13,524 nt of DNA from Pedosphaera sp. (GTDB lineage Bacteria > Verrucomicrobiota > Verrucomicrobiia > Limisphaerales > SXTU01): positions 1 to 13,524 of the forward strand of contig SIBB01000046.1 in assembly GCA_009695395.1 (NCBI GenBank), read 5' to 3'. A program made the translations under genes and the position numbers. A model generated the notes under the pieces. The model did no database searches. It saw only the letters and a program-made list of their open reading frames with translations, and was not told the DNA's origin. Numbering within the stretch: position 1 is the stretch's first letter; the number at the start of each line of letters is the position of its first letter. Positions 6,739-13,524 of the stretch are shown here, piece after piece.

Positions 6739-8049
6739 TCACTTCCCGCCGATGCACCAGAGCGCCTTGTGCGTGCGGATGAGCAGCGCGCCGTCGGCAG
6801 GGACGAGGGAGCTGTTCGAGCGCTCGCCCAGCGGGTTCGTCGCGAGCAGTTCGAACGTGGGGCTGGCCTTGAAGACGAAGCAGTCGCCGCCCTGCGTGAT
6901 GGTGTAGCACTTGCCGTCGGCCAGCAGCACGCTGCTCCAGTTCGCGCCGGTGGCCGTCCCGCCGACGAGGCGCTCGCTCCAGACTTCCTTGCCGGATTGC
7001 AGGTTCAGGCACATCGCGGTGCCGGGGTCGTTGTGGATGTAAATGTGGCCCTCGTGAATCACGCCCGAGCCGATGCGCTGCGGCGAACGCGGGTGCTGCC
7101 AGAGCCGCTTCGTCGTCGTCACGTCGCCCTCGCCGCCTGCCACGACCGCCAGCGCAGAACCGCCGAAGCCGCTCATCGCCACCACGACTCCGACCGCGTG
7201 CATCGGCGAGGTGTAAACCAGCGGGGTCAGGCCCTTGGAGGTCCAGCGTTCCTTGCCCGTCGCGGGGTCGAGCGCGCACAAGCGGTCCGGCCAGGACATG
7301 AGCAGGGAGTCGCGGCCACTTTCGTTGATGATGACGGGTGTCGTCCACGAGCCGAGCCATTTGCCACGGGGCGCGGCCTTCTTGTCGTCTTTGGCCGTGT
7401 CCTTGGGCGCGGGCGGCGTTCCTCCGGCGTCGCCGCCGGCCTCGTCATTTCGCCAGACGGTCTTGCCAGTCTTCTTGTCCACGGCGAGCAAGTAGGTGGT
7501 TTCGCCGGGGCCGAAGTTGAGGAAGCAGAGGTTGCCGTGAATCACCGGCGAGGTCGCCGCGCCCCAGATATGAATCTGCCGCCCCAAGTCCGTGCGCTTC
7601 CAAAGCTCCTTGCCCTCGAAGTCGTAGCAGAACAGCCCGTCGCTCGCGAAGGACACGATGACGCGCTCGCCATCCGTCACCGGCGACGCCGAGCAGAACG
7701 GGTTCGTCCCGTGCGTCGGCTCCTTCTCCTTCGTGGTGACGCCGGCCTCCCAGAGCTGCTTGCCATCGGCGCGGTTCAGGCACAGGAGCGTGCGGCGGTT
7801 GCCCACGGGCTGGGTGACGAAGATGCGCTCGCCCCAGACGATGGGCGTGGAGTTGCCCGGCTCCGGCAGCGGGATGCGCCAGCGGATATTCTCAGTCTTG
7901 CTCCAGTTCAAGGGGAGATTCTTCTCCGTGGAGATGCCGTCCGCGTTCGCGCCGCGCCAGGCGGGCCAGTTGGCGGCGCAGGCCGGCAGGGCGGCAGTGA
8001 GCAAAACTGCGGAGAAGGAGAGAGAGGCGAGGCGCAGTTGAGCATTCAT
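6739..8049 (-). CDS. Exported PQQ-like (WD40-like) beta-propeller protein
   Basis: A 436-residue protein with a signal peptide (hydrophobic core about 8-20, likely cut after ACA at residue 25). The mature start NWPAWRGANADGIS is the usual N-terminus of planctomycete/verrucomicrobial PQQ-binding-like propellers. Repeated blade motifs with the DxxTGKxxW pattern are visible: LNRADGKQLW (91-100), YDFEGKELW (142-150), DKKTGKTVW (191-199), DPATGKERW (261-269) and NLQSGKEVW (349-357). No dehydrogenase catalytic residues are evident, so it is more likely a scaffold or binding protein like BamB than a PQQ enzyme. Residues 201-230 form a charged Gly/Pro/Lys-rich loop between blades. The C-terminus KALWCIGGK ends on a blade strand. 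The ATG at 8049 is the only start that keeps the signal peptide at the N-terminus. Confidence 0.87.
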   Translation of the reverse strand: MNAQLRLASLSFSAVLLTAALPACAANWPAWRGANADGISTEKNLPLNWSKTENIRWRIPLPEPGNSTPIVWGERIFVTQPVGNRRTLLCLNRADGKQLWEAGVTTKEKEPTHGTNPFCSASPVTDGERVIVSFASDGLFCYDFEGKELWKRTDLGRQIHIWGAATSPVIHGNLCFLNFGPGETTYLLAVDKKTGKTVWRNDEAGGDAGGTPPAPKDTAKDDKKAAPRGKWLGSWTTPVIINESGRDSLLMSWPDRLCALDPATGKERWTSKGLTPLVYTSPMHAVGVVVAMSGFGGSALAVVAGGEGDVTTTKRLWQHPRSPQRIGSGVIHEGHIYIHNDPGTAMCLNLQSGKEVWSERLVGGTATGANWSSVLLADGKCYTITQGGDCFVFKASPTFELLATNPLGERSNSSLVPADGALLIRTHKALWCIGGK

Positions 8050-8115
8050 GACTTCAGAGGCAGACGCGGCAGCTCACGGTGTGTTTCAAGGGAACCGGCC
8101 GGGATCGATTTTGGT

Positions 8116-8547
8116 CTACCGGGGCGCGCCGGTGGCGGGTGGAGCGGGGTTGGTTTCTTTGCGGTCCTTCGCCTTCTCGGTCCACGTGATGAGGCCGGCG
8201 CCGAGCATGATGAGCAGCACCCCAACCCAGCGCATCGGCGGGACTTCCTCATGGAGAAAGTATTTTGCGGTCAGGGTCGTGAGCACGAAGCCCATCGCGG
8301 TCAGCGGCCAGATGAAGCTTACGTCGCTGCGCGAGAGCAGGACGAGCAGGGCCACGAAGAAGGCGGCTTCCAAGGCGACGCCGAGCAGGATGTTCGTGTT
8401 GCTCGAGCCGGCTTTGACCACGCGCCAGATTTCAGTCGCACTGACGTGTTTGACTTCGCCGATTTGTTTGAGGCCCTTGCTGAGGAAGACGACGCCGATG
8501 GCTTCGCAGACGAGGCCGGCGATGAGGATGGCGAGGATTTTTGTCAT
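8116..8547 (-). CDS. Four-helix EamA/DMT-family membrane protein
   Basis: A 143-residue inner-membrane protein with four predicted helices at about 4-22, 53-71, 77-97 and 104-122. The segment HEEVPPMRWVGVLLIMLGAG (99-118) is the typical end of an EamA repeat. With a single EamA unit it resembles small multidrug-resistance proteins and the ArnE/ArnF lipid-sugar flippase subunits, so it would act as a dimer. The C-terminal tail (124-143) is polar and proline-rich. It lies 42 nt after hpnK in the same direction. Given ArnE/F-like topology next to HpnK, transport of a sugar-bearing lipid or of its precursor is possible, but that is context only. The leader CCCAACCCC before the ATG has no Shine-Dalgarno. 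Confidence 0.82.
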   Translation of the reverse strand: MTKILAILIAGLVCEAIGVVFLSKGLKQIGEVKHVSATEIWRVVKAGSSNTNILLGVALEAAFFVALLVLLSRSDVSFIWPLTAMGFVLTTLTAKYFLHEEVPPMRWVGVLLIMLGAGLITWTEKAKDRKETNPAPPATGAPR

Positions 8548-8589
8548 GGGGTTGGGAGTGGTGGAGCAGGATTCGTCTTAATCCTCCGG

Positions 8590-9429
8590 CTACAAGTCCT
8601 GATAGCGAATCAGCTCGATGCCCAGTTCCTCGACCTGCGCCTTCACGCGCGGGCTGATGAGGGCGTCGAACTCGTGAAGGAACGTGTCGAGCGAGGGATG
8701 TGAGTAAAGCTCGGAGGAGCCCGGGGGCAGGGCGGGCAGCAGCTTGCGGATGAACGCCTCGTCCACGCGCGCGTTTTGCAGCAGGCCGAAGACGTGGTCG
8801 GTGAAGCGAATCTTCGAGTGCGCGAGGATGCGCCGGGCGCGTCGGGCGAGTTGGCTGAAGATGAAGGCGTGGCTCGTGCGGTAGAGCCAGTGGCCGCCCG
8901 CGAGCTTGAGATTCAGCGCGAACGGGTCGTGGGTGATGCGGAGGTGGCGGATGCCCCACTCCAGCGAACGCGAGACAAGCAGCCTGAACAGGGTGGGGTG
9001 CAGGTGCAGGTTCAGGTGGCCGTTGACGTGGTCGAGCGGCAGTCCGGTGGCCTTGAACTTGGCGAGCTGCGCGGCGATTTCGTGCGCGAGTTGGAGCCGC
9101 AGCCCGCGGTTGAAGTAGTAGCGCGTGCCGGTGGCGACGGGGGAGTTGCTGAACTCGCCGCGAGCATTGACGAGGTCCGGGATTTCCATCGGCCCGGCGG
9201 TGGCCTTGCCGCAGATGAGGGTGAGGTGCAGGCCGATTCCGAGGGTGGGGTTTTGTTTTGCCAGCTCGACGGCCTCGGAGGAGGCGTCGCCGTTCACCAT
9301 GAGGCTGGCCGTGGTGAGGATGCCTTCGCGATGCGCGCGGATGACGGCTTGGTTGATGGAGCGGGAGCGACCGAAGTCGTCGGCGTTGACGATGAGACGG
9401 CGGGGGGAGGGTGCTTGCTCAGACGCCAT
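8590..9429 (-). CDS. hpnK: HpnK-type ChbG/YdjC-family carbohydrate deacetylase
   Basis: A 279-residue soluble metal-dependent deacetylase. Family motifs in order: VNADDFGRS (14-22, metal aspartates D17/D18), GLHLTL (66-71), RYYF (103-106), LDHVNGHLNLHLHP (132-145) and YSHPS (242-246). The RYYF and LDHVNGH elements are those I associate with HpnK rather than with chitooligosaccharide deacetylase ChbG. In hopanoid producers HpnK removes the acetyl group from N-acetylglucosaminyl bacteriohopanetetrol during formation of the composite side chain, after HpnI and before HpnJ. Neither of those is in this window. The ATG at 9429 lies 11 nt inside the end of hpnD, so the two are translated as a unit. 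The neighbouring presqualene synthase strengthens the hopanoid assignment, though another acetylated lipid or sugar substrate is not excluded. Confidence 0.83.
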   Translation of the reverse strand: MASEQAPSPRRLIVNADDFGRSRSINQAVIRAHREGILTTASLMVNGDASSEAVELAKQNPTLGIGLHLTLICGKATAGPMEIPDLVNARGEFSNSPVATGTRYYFNRGLRLQLAHEIAAQLAKFKATGLPLDHVNGHLNLHLHPTLFRLLVSRSLEWGIRHLRITHDPFALNLKLAGGHWLYRTSHAFIFSQLARRARRILAHSKIRFTDHVFGLLQNARVDEAFIRKLLPALPPGSSELYSHPSLDTFLHEFDALISPRVKAQVEELGIELIRYQDL

Positions 9430-10291
9430 AGTTCGGCGCGAGCGCGCCAGTGGTAGAGCGATACCAAGTGCGCAGGATGAGGGCGAGCTTTTGCAGTTTG
9501 TGCAGCTTGGTGGGCGTCACGGCGAGCACAGGGAAGTCGTGGTGCTCGAGCTTGAGAAGGAGGTGCCAATACACGGCGCCCATCAGTTCGGCTGCGACCA
9601 TGGCCTTGCGGTCCTCGGGCGGCAGGGTGGCGCGGGCGCAGGCGTAGTGATGGCGGGCGCGGCTGGCGGTGGCCTGTGCCAGCTTGCGGAAACGGGGGCT
9701 GAATTCTCCGGCGAGAATCTCTGCCTCGGTGACTTGGTGGTTCTTCAGCTCGGCGAGCGGCAGGTAAATGCGACCGCGGGCGGCGTCGTTGCCCACGTCG
9801 CGGAGGATGTTGGTGAGCTGAAGCGCCTTGCCGAGGTGGATGGCGTAGTCGCGACAGGCGGGGCTGGTGTGGCCGAAGATTTCGATGCTCAACAGCCCGA
9901 CGACGGAGGCGACACGATAGCAGTAGTGCTCGAGTTCCTCCCACGTCTCGTAGCGCGTCACATCCAGGTCCATCTCGACGCCGCGGATGAGTTCATCGAA
10001 CAGGGCAAAAGGCATCCGGTGCGCGGCGATGAAGTGTTGCAACTCGCGATTGATCTGGAATTGCGGCTGGCCGCTGTCGCAGGCGGTGCGGATGTCCGCG
10101 CGCCAGTCGGCGAGTTGCTTGCGGCGCTGTTCCAGCGGCACGCTTTCCTCGTCGGCCACGTCGTCCACTTCGCGGCAGAAGGCGTAGAGCGCGCTCATGC
10201 CGGCGCGCTTTTCCTTGGGCAGCATGATGAAGGCGAGCGCGAGGTTCGACGCGCTGCGCTGGGTGATTTGCTCGCTGACGGGCGGGGTCAT
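9419..10291 (-). CDS. hpnD: Presqualene diphosphate synthase HpnD
   Basis: A 290-residue trans-isoprenyl diphosphate synthase of the squalene/phytoene synthase fold. LPKEKRAGMSALYAFCREVD (24-43) leads into the first Asp-rich motif DDVADE (43-48). CYRVASVVGLLSIEIFG follows at 124-140. The second Asp-rich motif is LTNILRDVGNDA (159-170), with RGRIYLP at 172-178. In the HpnC/D/E route HpnD joins two farnesyl diphosphates to presqualene diphosphate; HpnC and HpnE finish squalene but are not in this window. LPKEKR and GLLSIEIFG favour HpnD over HpnC or phytoene synthase. The start is ATG 10291; the open frame upstream reads the 7-bp repeat array and is not coding. There is no Shine-Dalgarno. It overlaps hpnK by 11 nt. 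A carotenoid role remains a minor alternative. Confidence 0.88.
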   Translation of the reverse strand: MTPPVSEQITQRSASNLALAFIMLPKEKRAGMSALYAFCREVDDVADEESVPLEQRRKQLADWRADIRTACDSGQPQFQINRELQHFIAAHRMPFALFDELIRGVEMDLDVTRYETWEELEHYCYRVASVVGLLSIEIFGHTSPACRDYAIHLGKALQLTNILRDVGNDAARGRIYLPLAELKNHQVTEAEILAGEFSPRFRKLAQATASRARHHYACARATLPPEDRKAMVAAELMGAVYWHLLLKLEHHDFPVLAVTPTKLHKLQKLALILRTWYRSTTGALAPNYGV

Positions 10292-10294
10292 TGC

Positions 10295-10329
10295 AATGCG
10301 GAATGGCGAGTGCGGAATGCGGAATGGGG
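10295..10329. repeat. Heptamer tandem array upstream of hpnD
   Basis: Five abutting 7-bp units on the plus strand: AATGCGG (10295-10301), AATGGCG (10302-10308), AGTGCGG (10309-10315), AATGCGG (10316-10322) and AATGGGG (10323-10329). The array ends 3 bases before the ATG of hpnD, so it would be the 5' leader or proximal promoter. It is distinct in sequence from the TTGAAAG-type units at 5951-6383 but has the same 7-bp period. Confidence 0.85.
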
Positions 10330-10355
10330 CATCGCGTTCGGTCGGGTGCGGAGTC

Positions 10356-10615
10356 TCATGACTGCCGAGGTGGGGGAAGGCCGCCGGTCTCCGCCAGCGT
10401 CGGGTTGCGCGGACGGTGTGCCATGCGCTTGCGCTGGCGGCGACGCGAGAATGCAAACACGAGGATCATCGGAATGGCGACCAGCAGCGCAGCCCCGAAG
10501 ATGGGCAGGCCCTGTCCATCCGGACCGCCGCCGGGCCGGACGGCTCCGGGGTCCAGAATTTCAGGCGGCAGGATTTCCGCCGCGAGCAGGATGGGGAAGC
10601 TCTCGGCCATGCGCG

Positions 10616-10619
<4 letters not shown>
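10356..10619 (-). CDS. Small single-span membrane protein coupled to the response regulator
   Basis: An 87-residue protein I do not recognise. It starts with a moderately hydrophobic stretch (SFPILLAAEILPPEIL, 7-22), then a Gly/Pro linker (24-37), one clear membrane helix at about 38-58 (LPIFGAALLVAIPMILVFAF) and a strongly basic RRRQRKR at 59-65. This predicts the C-terminus inside the cell. The tail to 87 is polar and Pro-rich. Its ATG at 10619 overlaps the regulator TGA as ATGA, giving translational coupling. Together with the same overlap one gene upstream, this argues that it is a real gene working with the two-component system, for example as an accessory to the membrane kinase. The role is inference. 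Confidence 0.65.
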
Positions 10620-12027
<1,408 letters not shown>

Positions 12028-12031
<4 letters not shown>

Positions 12032-13524
12032 GCGGCGGCGGTCATGGTTGTTTTCGGAGGGAAGGTTAGGGTGAAGGTGGTGCCCTTTCCAAGCGTGGAT
12101 TCCATCACGACCTTGCCGCCGTAAATCTCCGTGTTGTGCCGCACTATCGCCAGCCCAAGGCCCGTGCCCTTTTCCTTCGTGGAGAAATACGGCTCGAAAA
12201 TGTTTGCGCGCTGGTAATCCGGGATGCCCGGGCCGTCGTCGCTGATGGAGATCACGACGCTGCCCTGCGCGTCGAGTCGCACGCCCACGTCGATGCGGCC
12301 CTTGCTGTTCAAGGCGTCGCGGGCGTTGGCCAGCAGGTTGACCAGCGCCTCGCGCAAGTGCGCGCGCTGCATGAGCAGGGGCGGGAGGCTGTCCGCGCAT
12401 GTGATCTGGATGTTCACCTCGTGGTGCAGTGCCGGGGGAAAGGTGCGATCGAGCGCGTTGTTCACTTCTTCCCGCACGTCGAGCCGTTCCACGCGGCCCT
12501 CGGACAGTTGCGCGTAGCCCATCAACTCGGTGAGGATGCGGTCGGACCGGCCGACCTCCTCGCGGATCATGTCCAACTGCTGAAGCGCGGCGGGCTTCGC
12601 GTCCCCGAGCGACCGCTGGAGGCTGAACGCGGCGTTGTTGATGATGGCCAGCGGGTTCTTCAACTGGTGAGCGATCTCCGCCGCCAGCCGCCCGGTGGAT
12701 CGCAGTTGTTCCTGTCGGATGGAGAACTCTCTCGCCTCCTCCTGCGCCTCGAGGTGCCGATCCCCGAGGACGTTGATCCCGTAGCAGGACACGGCGAGCA
12801 GCACCAGCAGCGCGACGCGGCTGAAGAGCAGTTGCAAGGCGTTGCGGTCTGACAAACCGGTGATGGCGAGCAGCAGGGCCTGGCCGACTTCGAGTTGCTG
12901 GTCGCCGGTGTCGGGCTTCTGCCGTCGCTTCTTCAAATCAATGGCCTTGGCATTTAATGCGGGGGGGTTCGTTCGCACGCTACCAGTCGCAACGGGAGAC
13001 AAGAGGGTTGGTTGTGCAAGAACTGGATTTTTCTCCTCCCACTTGAGTTCATGGAGCGTGAGGTCCAGCAGGCCGGCGACGAGGTAGCATAGGATGAGAA
13101 GGAGGTTGACCGCGATTTGCAGCCGGACGCGGGTGATGCTCACGGAAATGCGGATGACCAGCACGAGGAACACCCAGTAGAGAGTGCTCTCCAGACCGCC
13201 GGTGATGACGATGAGCAACGACACGAACGCGCCGTCCACGATGTTGATCACAAACACCGACCACTGCACCAAGCTCACCGGGACGTAGTCCATTGCCAGT
13301 ATGATGGACCCGATGATGACGTTGGCCACGAGATAGGCGCGGAAGGCCTTACGGACGGTCTCGATGTCCGTGTCCCCGAGTGTCGGCACCCCTTCGAACC
13401 AGTCGGAGAGGAGGAGCAGGTATGTCAGTCCGCTGAGGAGGATGACCTTGATCGTCAGGCACACGTCGCGCTCCATGAAGCGGATGCGGTCGGACTGCTG
13501 CTCCGGCGAGACTGCGGGGGCCTT
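12028..13524 (-). CDS. Membrane sensor histidine kinase, PilS-like (5' end outside the window)
   Basis: At least 498 residues; the frame stays open to the window edge. A methionine at 13476 could start a 482-residue protein, but the 16 codons before it (ending QQSDRIRF) look coding, so the true start is probably upstream. Numbering from that methionine: several membrane helices at about 7-26, 49-65, 72-92, 97-112 and 118-138, with ITGGLES (91-97) recalling the TGG signature of PilS-type sensors. A polar linker covers 142-214 and a last helix is at about 216-236. The HisKA domain has the phosphorylated H270 in AHQLKNPLA. The ATPase has NLLANARDA (380-388), DDGPGIP (413-419) and KGTGLGLA (436-443). 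It probably phosphorylates the NtrC-type regulator, to which it is joined by an ATGA overlap. The stimulus is unknown; there is no periplasmic domain of any size. Confidence 0.92.

Noticed and set aside
8568..8585. Hairpin between hpnK and the EamA gene as a terminator
   Set aside because: Only a 6-bp AGGATT/AATCCT stem with a 6-nt loop and no U-run; the genes are 42 nt apart and likely cotranscribed.
6769..8703. 644-codon plus-strand open frame over the propeller and EamA genes
   Set aside because: It is the antisense shadow of two genes with a signal peptide, propeller blades and membrane helices; its own translation has none.
10495..10510. LPxxG-like sortase motif (LPIFG) before the membrane helix of the 87-residue protein
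   Set aside because: It forms the start of the helix itself and is followed by a further 22-residue tail after the basic cluster; no sortase is in the window and the cell type is Gram-negative.

Overview
The window looks like a chromosomal segment of a GC-rich Verrucomicrobiota bacterium, possibly of the Pedosphaera/Limisphaerales type. The reasons are the gene families together (HpnD/HpnK, an exported PQQ-type propeller, an exported CehA/McbA-type PHP hydrolase, an EboB-like TatD hydrolase, a PilS/NtrC-type two-component pair), the near absence of Shine-Dalgarno sequences, and scattered 7-bp repeat arrays. This placement is an inference from protein families, not a marker-gene result. Coding density is high and no stretch over 300 bases lacks a gene. 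The largest gene-poor part is the left end (1-188), which holds only the hairpin downstream of a tRNA; I see nothing else there.

Left part (1-4224). An initiator tRNA-fMet gene lies on the minus strand, with a 10-bp hairpin behind it. Divergent from it are two closely spaced plus-strand genes: an M3-family oligoendopeptidase (pepF-like) and a secreted PHP-domain metallohydrolase.

Middle part (4241-8049), all minus strand. In transcription order: an exported PQQ/WD40-like beta-propeller protein, an 88-residue protein of unknown function with its own likely promoter, a small four-helix-bundle (S23/IVP-type) gene, an EboB-like TatD-family hydrolase, and an exported alpha/beta-hydrolase joined to it by an ATGA stop/start overlap. 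The four-helix-bundle gene is bounded by a perfect 22-bp inverted repeat built of 7-bp units. The right-hand copy supplies the stop codon of the gene before it and a possible GTG start for the gene inside. This 433-bp block looks like an inserted non-autonomous mobile element and is the most unusual structure in the window.

Right part (8116-13524), also minus strand. A membrane histidine kinase (5' end outside the window), an NtrC-type sigma-54 response regulator and an 87-residue single-span membrane protein follow one another through two successive ATGA overlaps. After a 64-bp gap holding a different 7-bp tandem repeat come hpnD (presqualene diphosphate synthase), hpnK (ChbG/YdjC-type deacetylase, 11-nt overlap) and a four-helix EamA-like transporter. 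The last three suggest isoprenoid/hopanoid-type lipid synthesis plus modification or transport of a sugar-bearing lipid. The regulator has the GAFTGA loop needed for sigma-54, but I found no -24/-12 promoter for it here, so its targets are unknown.
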